Assembly: GCA_031082155.1 (NCBI GenBank)
Contig: JAVHLL010000003.1
Span: forward strand, 16,621-80,620
DNA: 64,000 bases
Reading direction: 5' to 3'
Source of the DNA: Thermodesulfovibrionales bacterium
GTDB lineage: Bacteria; Nitrospirota; Thermodesulfovibrionia; Thermodesulfovibrionales; SM23-35
Under the pieces are notes generated by a model. That model did not search any database. It was not told the DNA's origin and saw only the letters and a list, made by a program, of their open reading frames with translations. The position numbers and the translations under genes are program-made. Within the stretch, counting starts at the first letter, position 1, and the number at the start of each line of letters is the position of its first letter. This document shows positions 36,762 to 44,688 of this stretch, piece after piece.

Positions 36762-39233
36762 ATGGACGCAGCGCAGAGAAAAAAATTCACCGAAGTCATG
36801 TTTGAATATATCCGCGACGGCATCGTAGTGCTTGACCGGGCTTACCGGATTATTGCCGTGAACAGGTCCATTGAGAAATGGATTCCTGTGCCGCATTCGC
36901 AACTTCTGCAAAGCGACTGCAGGAATGTCTTTCATGAAAACAGCTGCATCTGTCCTCACTGTGCCGCTGAAGTTACCTTTGCGTCGGGCGAAGTGAACAT
37001 TGTTTCACAGAAACTCTCGTGTGACGGGAAGGTCTGTTATGCGGAGCTTTCGGCCTATCCTGTCCGGGACGAGAAAGGAGAAGTCCTCGAATGTGTGGTG
37101 GTCATCCAGGACGTCACCGAGCGCATGAGCTGCCACGACGAAATGCTGAGGCTCTACAACGAAGTTACCCAGACCAAGGAATATCTCGAAAGCATTATCG
37201 AACACTCCGCAGATGCTATTGTTGCCTCAGACCTGAACGGGATTATTGTGTCATGGAACAGAGGTGCTGAAAGGATATACGGGTTTACAAAAGAGGAGGC
37301 GCTCGGGAAATTCCTCCCGTTTGTCCCGGAGTTTCTTATTGACCCGGAGTGGGAAAACAACCAGAGGGTCAGGAATGGTGAAGTACTCAGGCGGATCGAG
37401 ACATTACGGAAAAAAAAGGACGGTACGATTATCACGGTCAGCCTTACGCTTTCACCTATCAAGAATGCGGCAAGCGAGGTAATCGGCATCAGCGGTATCT
37501 CACGGGATATCTCTGAAGTGAAAGGTGTTGAAAAAGAGCTTGTGAGAAGGAATCAGGAACTCTCCCGCCTTTTCTTCATAAGCTCGGCCATGAGGGGAAC
37601 TCTCGAACTTGACAGGCTCCTCAAAATGGTGCTCACGGCTGTTACCATGGGTGACGGCCTCGGCTTCAACAGGTCGATCCTTTTCCTCGTGGATGAAAAG
37701 AGGAATGTCCTGAAAGGCGCAATGGGGGTTGGTCCTGCGAGTCATGAAGAGGCATATCATATCTGGGATAGGCTGTTGCTCGAGAGAAAGACGCTCCAGG
37801 ACATTATGCATGACATAGAAGTAGGCCCTTCCAAAAATGATTCCACGTTCGATAAAATCATCCTTTCCATGGAGATACCGCTCAGCGAGGAGACGGTCTT
37901 GACCAGAACAGTGAAGGAGATGAAACAGTTCAATGTCCATGACGTGAAGACCGAGCCTCTCTCCGACCTGGTACTGGCGGAGAAATTGGGGACCCAGGCC
38001 TACGGCGTCGTGCCGTTGATATCACGGGATAAGATCCTCGGCGTCCTCTGGGTGGATAACTATTTTAACCGGAAACCGATCACCGAAGAAGACATGCGGT
38101 TCCTTACCGCTTTTTCAAACCATGTGGCGTCTGCAATCGAGAACGCCCGGCTTTTTGAGCAGGTGATCCTGACCGAACAGGAACTCGAAAATATCTTTGA
38201 GTCCATATCCGATATGGTTATTTTTGTGAGTGATGAGTATGTCGTGAGAAATATCAACAAAGCGGTCTGCAAAAGACTGGGGAAGACCCAGAAGGAAATA
38301 ATCGGCAAGAAATGCTTTGAAGTCCTGCACGGGATACAGGAACCATGGACGGAATGCCCTCACAAGAAAACAATGGAGAGAAGAACGGCATATGTCGAGG
38401 AGGTCGAAGACCCGTACCTCGGAGGGACGTTCATTACATCGAGTTCTCCTATCTTCGATATCAACGGAATTTTTATCGGTACGGTGAATGTCCTCAGCGA
38501 CATAACAGAATTGAGGACTCTCCGGGAACGGGTCATCAGGAGCGAGCGGATGGCGGCCCTTGGGGAGGTCGCGGCACGGGTTGCCCACGAGATCAGAAAT
38601 CCGCTTGTTTCCTTGGGAGGTTTTGCAAGGAGGCTCGAAAAGAAACTTGACGGCAACCTCAAAGAATATGCCGACATCATTGAAAAGGAAGTCAGTAGAC
38701 TCGAAAGCATACTCAGCGAAATCCTGAGTTTTGTCAAGGAGACAAGGATCATCAAAGAGATGATCAATCCACACAAGCTGATGGATGACGTGATCGCACT
38801 CGTGAAACCGGATATCGAAGAGAAGGAGATCAGGCTCGTAAGGGAATCCGGGGAAGCAGCGGAACTCTATGTGGACCCGAACAGGATGAGTGAAGCGCTT
38901 CTTAATATTATGAGAAATGCGATACAGGCAGTTCAGGAAAAAGGGATGATCACCGTGAAAACCTATGCGAACGAGAATGCCTGTATTTTCGAGATAACAG
39001 ATACAGGGGACGGAATTTCTGAAACAGACTTTCCATTCATATTCGACCCATTCTTTACCACGAAGAAATCCGGGACCGGTCTTGGTCTGACCATAACTCA
39101 CCGGATTGTCGAGGAACATAAGGGGAGTATTGTGATTGAGACCAAAACAGGCGCAGGCACAACATTCAGGATATCTGTTCCGTATAGTGAAGAAAATAAA
39201 AATGCTGAGTGGAAGGAGGGACGAGTGATATGA
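36762..39233 (+). CDS. PAS/GAF sensor histidine kinase
   Basis: The 823-residue protein has no clear membrane helices. Domain order: PAS (about 5-115), PAS (140-260, YGFTKEEALGK), GAF (275-470), PAS (470-590), HisKA (about 600-665) with phospho-His in RVAHEIRNPLVSLGG, and HATPase (about 705-815) with NIMRNAIQAV, DTGDGI and GTGLGLTI. All kinase motifs are intact. The ATGA overlap with the receiver gene makes the latter a likely partner. The signals are unknown. Confidence 0.9.
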   Translation: MDAAQRKKFTEVMFEYIRDGIVVLDRAYRIIAVNRSIEKWIPVPHSQLLQSDCRNVFHENSCICPHCAAEVTFASGEVNIVSQKLSCDGKVCYAELSAYPVRDEKGEVLECVVVIQDVTERMSCHDEMLRLYNEVTQTKEYLESIIEHSADAIVASDLNGIIVSWNRGAERIYGFTKEEALGKFLPFVPEFLIDPEWENNQRVRNGEVLRRIETLRKKKDGTIITVSLTLSPIKNAASEVIGISGISRDISEVKGVEKELVRRNQELSRLFFISSAMRGTLELDRLLKMVLTAVTMGDGLGFNRSILFLVDEKRNVLKGAMGVGPASHEEAYHIWDRLLLERKTLQDIMHDIEVGPSKNDSTFDKIILSMEIPLSEETVLTRTVKEMKQFNVHDVKTEPLSDLVLAEKLGTQAYGVVPLISRDKILGVLWVDNYFNRKPITEEDMRFLTAFSNHVASAIENARLFEQVILTEQELENIFESISDMVIFVSDEYVVRNINKAVCKRLGKTQKEIIGKKCFEVLHGIQEPWTECPHKKTMERRTAYVEEVEDPYLGGTFITSSSPIFDINGIFIGTVNVLSDITELRTLRERVIRSERMAALGEVAARVAHEIRNPLVSLGGFARRLEKKLDGNLKEYADIIEKEVSRLESILSEILSFVKETRIIKEMINPHKLMDDVIALVKPDIEEKEIRLVRESGEAAELYVDPNRMSEALLNIMRNAIQAVQEKGMITVKTYANENACIFEITDTGDGISETDFPFIFDPFFTTKKSGTGLGLTITHRIVEEHKGSIVIETKTGAGTTFRISVPYSEENKNAEWKEGRVI

Positions 39234-39577
39234 AGATACTGGTTGTTGATGATGATCTCCATATCCAGCGGCTTTACAAAGAGGAGTTTGAAGACGATGG
39301 ATATGAGGTGGTTGTGGCTTCAAATGGCAAGGAAGCGCTTGAGATGTTTGAGAAGGAGAACCCTGATATAGTCACCCTCGATATACTCTTGCCGGACATG
39401 GACGGTATTCATATACTGAGACAGATGAAAGAGAAGAACCCGAAGATACCGGTCATCATGTCGACAGCGTACGACTATAGGGACGATTTCGCTGTGTGGG
39501 CATCAGAGGCCTATATTGTGAAATCATCGGACATGGAAGAGTTGAAAGCGATGATCAAGAACCTCCTGAACAAATAG
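39230..39577 (+). CDS. Single-domain response regulator
   Basis: This is a receiver domain without output module (115 residues). The acidic pocket is in LVVDDDL, the phospho-Asp in IVTLDILLPDMDG (about residue 52), the Thr in MSTAY, and the Lys in IVKSS. The start at 39230 overlaps the kinase stop, and a GGAGGG lies upstream. It should pass phosphate from the preceding kinase to another component not seen here. Confidence 0.9.
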   Translation: MKILVVDDDLHIQRLYKEEFEDDGYEVVVASNGKEALEMFEKENPDIVTLDILLPDMDGIHILRQMKEKNPKIPVIMSTAYDYRDDFAVWASEAYIVKSSDMEELKAMIKNLLNK

Positions 39578-39580
39578 GGT

Positions 39581-41530
39581 ATGTCGCGGAATATCTATCT
39601 CGAGAGCACGCCTTTGCAGGAGGCGCTGTCAGCATGGTTCGGCAGACTCAGGTCGGAAGGTCGGCTTTATCCCCTTGGAGGAGAAAGGATCCCTGTTGCC
39701 GATTCTCTCGGCAGGGTGACTGCTGAAGCAGTAATGGCTGTAATCTCCTCCCCTTTCTATCACTCATCTGCAATGGATGGCTATGCGGTGCGGTTTCATG
39801 ATACCTTCGGTGCATCCGAGCGATCTCCGAAACGGCTGAAAACAGGGGAACAGGCGGTATATGTCGATACCGGAGACCCCTTACCCAACGGCTTCAATGC
39901 AGTCATAATGATCGAGGATGTAAATATCATAAAGGACCAGCACCCGGAGGGAACCGGGGAGCATTCCATAGAGATCATTTCTCCTGTAACGCCCTGGCAA
40001 CATATACGGGTGATCGGAGAAGACATTGTCGCAACCGAACTCATACTCCCCGAGAATCAGCGGATACGTCCTGTAGATCTTGGCGCCATACTTGCCGGCG
40101 GTCATACCGAGGTCACGGTAAGGAAAAGACCCATGGTTGTGATTATCCCCACCGGCACAGAGATCGTCGAACCCGGAACAGCGCTCAGGAAAGGGGACAT
40201 CATAGAATATAACTCGCGGGTGCTCGGAAGCATGGTCACTGAATGGGGCGGAGAATATATAAGATACCGCATTGTTCCTGACGACCTTGAAGCGCTCAAA
40301 GGAGCGATACTCGATGCACATTCCCTGGGTGATGTGATTGTGGTGAATGCCGGTGCATCTGCCGGTTCCGAGGATTACACCGCACGGGCGATACAGGAAC
40401 TCGGGGAAGTGATACTCCATGGCGTTAGCATGAAACCGGGGAAACCGGTAATCCTCGGCCTCGTGAAAGGGAAGCCTGTCCTCGGCATTCCCGGATATCC
40501 CGTATCGGCGTTCCTTACCCTCAGGCTTTTTGCAAGACCCCTTGTGTATTCTCTTCAGGGCCTTGAGATGCCCGGGGCGGAATCGCTCAGGGTACGGTTA
40601 TCAAGACGGGTTGCCTCCCCGCTTGGTCATGAAGAGTTCCTCAGGGTAAAAGTCGGGAAGGTCGGTGATACATTCATTGCGACCCCGGTAAGCCGCGGAG
40701 CAGGGGTACTGATGTCCCTTGTACGGGCTGACGGTATTGCGAGGATCCCTGCGCAGTCAGAAGGCATCGGCGCCGGGACGGAGATAGACATAGAATTATT
40801 GAGATCGGCAAAAGAAATTGAAAACACCATCGTCTGCATCGGGAGTCATGATAACGCGCTTGATCTCCTTGCGAACATAATCAGGAAAAGGTATCCCGCG
40901 CTCTCTCTTTCATCCGCACACGTCGGGTCCATGGGCGGTTTGACAGCGCTTAAACGTGGCGAGGCACACATGGCCGGTACCCATCTTCTCGACGAGGAGA
41001 CAGGTGAATATAATGTTCCTTTCATAAAACGGTTGTTCCCCGATACAAAAGTTGTGCTCATGAATCTCGTCTACCGTGAGCAGGGGCTTCTGGTTCCCAA
41101 AGGCAACCCGAAAAACATACGCGGTTTTGAAGATTTGACGAGAGGCGATATTACCTTTGTAAACAGGCAGCCCGGGGCAGGAACACGCCTTTTGACGGAT
41201 AAATATCTGAAAGACCTGGGGATCAATCAGGCGGATGTCAGGGGTTACGAACGGGAAGAATATACCCATATGGGCGTCGCCTCAGCAGTACTGACCGGAG
41301 TCGCAGATACGGGACTCGCTATCCTCGCTTCTGCCGTAGCCTTAAGCCTCGATTTCATTCCGGTGGCGAAGGAACGATACGATATTGCAATCCCGGACAG
41401 ATTTTTTCAGACCGACATGATCCGAAAACTCATCAGGATCATAAGGGAAGATACGGAATTGAAAGATATGGTCACTGCACTGGGAGGATACGACCTGTCA
41501 GATATGGGGAAAATACTGTACGAAGGGTGA
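39581..41530 (+). CDS. moeA: MoeA-like molybdopterin molybdotransferase fused to a PBP-type domain
   Basis: Residues 1-400 match MoeA, which inserts molybdenum or tungsten into molybdopterin (SAMDGYAVR, VYVDTGDPLPNGFNAVI, GTEIVEPG, PGYPVSAFL). Residues about 415-645 form a periplasmic-binding-protein-like domain (GSHDNALDLLANII, FVNRQPGAGTRLL, GVADTGLAILASA) of the kind seen in MoeA-LysR-substrate fusions. The PBP part may bind molybdate or tungstate and gate the enzyme, an inference. A molybdoenzyme is not visible in the window. Confidence 0.88.
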   Translation: MSRNIYLESTPLQEALSAWFGRLRSEGRLYPLGGERIPVADSLGRVTAEAVMAVISSPFYHSSAMDGYAVRFHDTFGASERSPKRLKTGEQAVYVDTGDPLPNGFNAVIMIEDVNIIKDQHPEGTGEHSIEIISPVTPWQHIRVIGEDIVATELILPENQRIRPVDLGAILAGGHTEVTVRKRPMVVIIPTGTEIVEPGTALRKGDIIEYNSRVLGSMVTEWGGEYIRYRIVPDDLEALKGAILDAHSLGDVIVVNAGASAGSEDYTARAIQELGEVILHGVSMKPGKPVILGLVKGKPVLGIPGYPVSAFLTLRLFARPLVYSLQGLEMPGAESLRVRLSRRVASPLGHEEFLRVKVGKVGDTFIATPVSRGAGVLMSLVRADGIARIPAQSEGIGAGTEIDIELLRSAKEIENTIVCIGSHDNALDLLANIIRKRYPALSLSSAHVGSMGGLTALKRGEAHMAGTHLLDEETGEYNVPFIKRLFPDTKVVLMNLVYREQGLLVPKGNPKNIRGFEDLTRGDITFVNRQPGAGTRLLTDKYLKDLGINQADVRGYEREEYTHMGVASAVLTGVADTGLAILASAVALSLDFIPVAKERYDIAIPDRFFQTDMIRKLIRIIREDTELKDMVTALGGYDLSDMGKILYEG

Positions 41531-42682
41531 TTACCCGTCTTGTTCGAAAGTCTGTTCGCCGTCCTTCATTTCCTGGATAAGTCTCTTTGCTCCGATATAT
41601 CTCTTGATATAATACGGTGTGTCAAGACTGTCGATAGTGACTTTCTTGCTCCTGGAGGATGCATGGATGAAGAGATTGTTTCCGAGATAGATCCCGACAT
41701 GGGAAGGGAATGAAGCATAAGTCTTAAAGAATACAAGGTCACCGATAGAAAGTTCACTTTTGTCAACAGGATCGCCCTCGGTGAACTGCTGCCGCGCAGA
41801 CCTCGGAATATTTATCCCGATCAGACTGTAGACTTTCTGGACATACGCAGAACAGTCGATGCCAAACATGCTGTTGCCGCCGAACCGGTAAGGGATATTC
41901 AGGAGTTTTTTGGCAAAAACGATAAGTCTGTCGTGGAGTCCCTGCTCCTGCGGTTCAGGTTCGTTCTGCAGCTCCTGCTGTATATGTACTCCCTGGGAAA
42001 GGATCGTATCATACTGTTTCGGTGTCCGGGGTTCCGGTTCATGTTCGAGGACGATTTTCTGCCCCGGCTTTAAGGAATCAGAATCGAGATCGTTGATTTC
42101 TCTCAGCTCGTCGAGACCGACATCGAACTGTCTCGCGATTTTATACAGACTGTCGCCTTTCCTTACGGTATACGCCTGCGGTTTTGTATGTTTTAGGAGA
42201 AGTCTCTGCCCGATTCGCAGCTTTGATGAATCAAGATCATTGAGTCCCCTGAGTTCAGAAACCGGCACTGAATATTTTCTTGCAATCGCAGATAAGGTAT
42301 CACCCTTGTCGACCATATGATACACGGAAGTATTCTCATCATGCATATCAGGCAGGCTTTCACTGTCCGCATGATCCCGGTCTCTCTTCGTTTCCCGCTT
42401 ATTTTCTGCCCGGTTCATTGCCTTTTTGCTTTTTCTGTGCGCTTTCTGCTCCGACGACGGAATGGTTATTTTCATGCCGGGCATCAGTTTTCTGGGTTTC
42501 AGTTTATTGATCTTTATAATATCCTTTACCCTCACATCGAATTTCTTTGCAAGGGTTTGCGGATTATCCCCTTTTTTGATTGTGTAGGAAAAATCTGCGA
42601 AGCATTGTACTGCGAAGAAGAATGCAAGAATGAAGACAGCGAAAGAAAGAGGTATTTTCCCTGTAGAGAACTCCTTTGTCAC
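41531..42682 (-). CDS. LysM-NlpC/P60 cell-wall hydrolase
   Basis: A signal peptide (to about residue 29) leads into three LysM repeats (YTIKKGDNPQTLAKKF, HMVDKGDTLSAIARKY, YTVRKGDSLYKIARQF) and a basic linker, then an NlpC/P60 domain with catalytic Cys in GIDCSAYV, His in FPSHVGIYLG and a third His in FIHASS. It probably cleaves peptide stems in peptidoglycan. It starts four bases inside the end of scpB and ends adjacent to the moeA stop. Confidence 0.92.
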   Translation of the reverse strand: MTKEFSTGKIPLSFAVFILAFFFAVQCFADFSYTIKKGDNPQTLAKKFDVRVKDIIKINKLKPRKLMPGMKITIPSSEQKAHRKSKKAMNRAENKRETKRDRDHADSESLPDMHDENTSVYHMVDKGDTLSAIARKYSVPVSELRGLNDLDSSKLRIGQRLLLKHTKPQAYTVRKGDSLYKIARQFDVGLDELREINDLDSDSLKPGQKIVLEHEPEPRTPKQYDTILSQGVHIQQELQNEPEPQEQGLHDRLIVFAKKLLNIPYRFGGNSMFGIDCSAYVQKVYSLIGINIPRSARQQFTEGDPVDKSELSIGDLVFFKTYASFPSHVGIYLGNNLFIHASSRSKKVTIDSLDTPYYIKRYIGAKRLIQEMKDGEQTFEQDG

Positions 42683-43209
42683 GCTGCCTCCTCGCGGATC
42701 ATTTCTTTAAGTGTAGGCAGTTCGGTAAGGTCTTTTAATCCGAAATACTGCAGAAATTCCCTCGTGGTCCCGTAGAGGAAAGGTCTTCCGGGCGCTTCTT
42801 TCCTCCCCATGATTTTGATGAGTCTCTTTTCATAAAGTGTTCTGATGGCACTATCGGCATTGACTCCCCGGATTTGTTCGATTTCAGCCCGTATTATCGG
42901 TTGTTTATACGCGATGATGGCAAGAGTTTCAAGGGAAGGCAGGGAGAGTCTTGATGAGAGGTGGGTAGTTTTGAACTTCTTTATCCATTCACCGTAAGCA
43001 GGGTTCGTTACCATCTGATAGCCGTTTGCGATCTCAACGATCATAAGCCCTGTATCCCGCTCCCTGTATTCCGTTCTCAACTCTTCCATGGCTCTCTTTA
43101 TCTCTGCCTCCGGAATTTCAAGAATGTCTTTTATCGCAGAGATCACGAGCACCTCTCCGGAAAGAAAAAGCAGTGCTTCCAGTACAGATTTTGTATCTCT
43201 GTCTTCCAT
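42679..43209 (-). CDS. scpB: Segregation and condensation protein B
   Basis: ScpB works with ScpA and SMC in chromosome condensation. The two winged helices and the marker YKQPIIRAEIEQIRGVNADSAI followed by GRKEAPGRPFLYGTT are diagnostic. Length 176 is normal. scpA is not adjacent. The end overlaps the LysM hydrolase start by four bases. Confidence 0.93.
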   Translation of the reverse strand: MEDRDTKSVLEALLFLSGEVLVISAIKDILEIPEAEIKRAMEELRTEYRERDTGLMIVEIANGYQMVTNPAYGEWIKKFKTTHLSSRLSLPSLETLAIIAYKQPIIRAEIEQIRGVNADSAIRTLYEKRLIKIMGRKEAPGRPFLYGTTREFLQYFGLKDLTELPTLKEMIREEAA

Positions 43210-43248
43210 GAATTCCAGCTTAAAATATAACAGAAACGACGGGAAAAT

Positions 43249-43428
43249 TCAATTTAATTGTTCTCTGGCCGAGTTTCCCAGTGTTTTTTTATCTTCCTGT
43301 CTTTTCTTCTTCCTGTTATAGCCTTTTTTGCCTTTTTTTGATGAAACCGGATGGCTCCGGAGTTTCTTGACCGCCTCAATGGGTAACCGTGGTTTCTTTT
43401 TAAGCATTTTTTCAGTACCTGTCTTCAT
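43249..43428 (-). CDS. Small basic protein, possibly ArfA-like
   Basis: A 59-codon ORF absent from the supplied track gives a strongly basic product, with IEAVKKLRSHPV and KKGKKGYNRKKKR. The shape (short, an IEA helix followed by a KKGK-Y-RK stretch) recalls the ribosome-rescue factor ArfA, but the similarity is only by eye. No convincing ribosome-binding site is visible. It could also be a different nucleic-acid-binding peptide or a chance ORF. Confidence 0.35.
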   Translation of the reverse strand: MKTGTEKMLKKKPRLPIEAVKKLRSHPVSSKKGKKGYNRKKKRQEDKKTLGNSAREQLN

Positions 43429-43772
43429 GCGTTCTATTCCGCACTACGATATTGAGAATCGGAAGAGGAGATCTATTATAGAATTTTTCACGCTTCTTTT
43501 GATTTGCATTGCTGCCTTGTCCATTCCAGAAAAAGAGAACGGATGCATTCCGTATGCCGTATCGGAAAATATAGCATTTTTTTATGCGTTTCGACACAGT
43601 TTAAAGGAAACCGGAAGAATATAATTTTCCGGGGAATACTGAAGAAGGGTTTGGCATAAAAAATGCTTTTTAAATATATCAAATGCTGAAAGAAAAAACT
43701 GGAAATGCATAAAAGACATCGAATATTGAAGCAAAAGCTATATTATTATATACTATAGTTTGGAAGGTAAAA
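43429..43772. other. AT-rich region with a promoter, no supported gene
   Basis: ORF 43328-43624 and the overlapping minus-strand ORFs lack ribosome-binding sites and recognisable content. The stretch becomes AT-rich from 43620 and contains the promoter for the downstream regulator (see next entry). Confidence 0.35.
43726..43754 (+). promoter_or_regulatory. Sigma-70 promoter of the NarL-type regulator unit
   Basis: TTGAAG (43726-43731), 17 bases, TATACT (43749-43754). Transcription would begin near 43761, directly ahead of a GGAAGG ribosome-binding site and a tiny ORF. Confidence 0.6.
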
Positions 43773-43799
43773 ATGGCGCCGGCAGGGAAAAATAAGTGA
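43773..43799 (+). CDS. Possible 8-residue leader peptide
   Basis: GGAAGG lies six bases before an ATG that encodes MAPAGKNK and a stop. The stop overlaps the start of the next tiny ORF (GTGA). If translated, it would be the first step in a coupled cascade leading to the response regulator. Confidence 0.3.
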   Translation: MAPAGKNK

Positions 43800-43897
43800 A
43801 GAACAGGGAATTGGTCCAGAGCGTAAGAGTTGGGGGCGAGATGGATCTGCTGAAGTACATCTTCTACACCACCTCTCAATGCGGATATACCGTATGA
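43796..43897 (+). CDS. Possible 33-residue coupled ORF
   Basis: The ORF begins with GTG overlapping the stop of the 8-codon ORF and ends with TGA overlapping the ATG of the regulator (ATGA). The product (MKNRELVQSVRVGGEMDLLKY... by start) has no known domain. The perfect end-to-end overlaps are the only support. Confidence 0.35.
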   Translation: MKNRELVQSVRVGGEMDLLKYIFYTTSQCGYTV

Positions 43898-44526
43898 TAC
43901 GTCTGCTCATTGCCGATGACCACGCAATTGTCAGGAGAGGACTGAAACAGATAATCTCCGAGACTTCAGATATGTTCGTTGTGGCAGAGGCGAGCAGCGG
44001 ACTGGAAGCGCTTGACAAATTGGCCGATAACAGTTTTGACGTGGTACTTCTGGATATTTCGATGCCCGGAAAGAGCGGAATGGATGTCCTCAGGCAGTTG
44101 AAAAGGAAGAAACCGAAGATGCCGGTGCTTATGCTAAGTGTCCATCCGGAAGAACAGTATGCAATACGCGCACTCCGCGCCGGCGCTGCGGGGTATCTCA
44201 CCAAGGAGAGCGCCCCTGATGAACTGATCGCAGCGATTCGGAAAATTTCACGGGGAGGGAAATTCGTGAGTTCTTCACTTGCCGAAAAACTGATTTATGA
44301 GATCGAGGGGTATTCTGAAAAGCCCGCACATGAGGTACTTTCGGATCGTGAGTACCAGATTATGTGTATGTTTGCAAAGGGCAAGTTAATCAAAGATATC
44401 GCCTATGAATTATCGCTCAGCATCCAGACTGTAAGCACCTATAAAAACCGCATCCTTGTAAAGCTGAAGATGGGTTCACTTGCGGAAATGGTCCGTTATG
44501 CGCTCACCGAGGGACTGGTAGAATAA
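43894..44526 (+). CDS. NarL/LuxR-family response regulator
   Basis: The protein has an N-terminal receiver (LLIADDHAIVRRGL, phospho-Asp in VVLLDISMPG, Thr/Ser in LMLSVH, Lys in YLTKE) and a C-terminal LuxR helix-turn-helix (LSDREYQIMCMFAKGKLIKDIAYELSLS). The ATG at 43894 fits the family start; the track's 43879 adds five residues. No cognate kinase is adjacent. Possible binding sites lie just downstream in the promoter of the HD-GYP gene. Confidence 0.92.
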   Translation: MIRLLIADDHAIVRRGLKQIISETSDMFVVAEASSGLEALDKLADNSFDVVLLDISMPGKSGMDVLRQLKRKKPKMPVLMLSVHPEEQYAIRALRAGAAGYLTKESAPDELIAAIRKISRGGKFVSSSLAEKLIYEIEGYSEKPAHEVLSDREYQIMCMFAKGKLIKDIAYELSLSIQTVSTYKNRILVKLKMGSLAEMVRYALTEGLVE

Positions 44527-44559
44527 ACTAAGTATTTCCCCCATTCTTTTCCGAAACCC

Positions 44560-44598
44560 GTAGTAAAATTACTACAAAGAAAACAGAGAAAATACTAC
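44560..44598 (+). promoter_or_regulatory. TACTAC-type palindrome, candidate NarL/LuxR operator
   Basis: GTAGTAAAATTACTAC (44560-44575) is a perfect palindrome, and a third TACTAC (44593-44598) follows. It lies between the NarL-type regulator gene and the HD-GYP gene, so the regulator may act here. NarL-family sites commonly use 7-bp TACYNMT-type half-sites. Confidence 0.45.
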
Positions 44599-44688
44599 AC
44601 AAAACCCATATTTTCCCTAATTTTTTTCGATGCCCCCGATTTGTTATCGTAACGTATAGATAAAAATTTTTATTGGGGGGTTGTTTCT

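Noticed and set aside
38115-39323. 402-residue minus-strand ORF
   Set aside because: It lies opposite the C-terminal half of the PAS/GAF kinase, whose motifs are unmistakable; the product has no domain.
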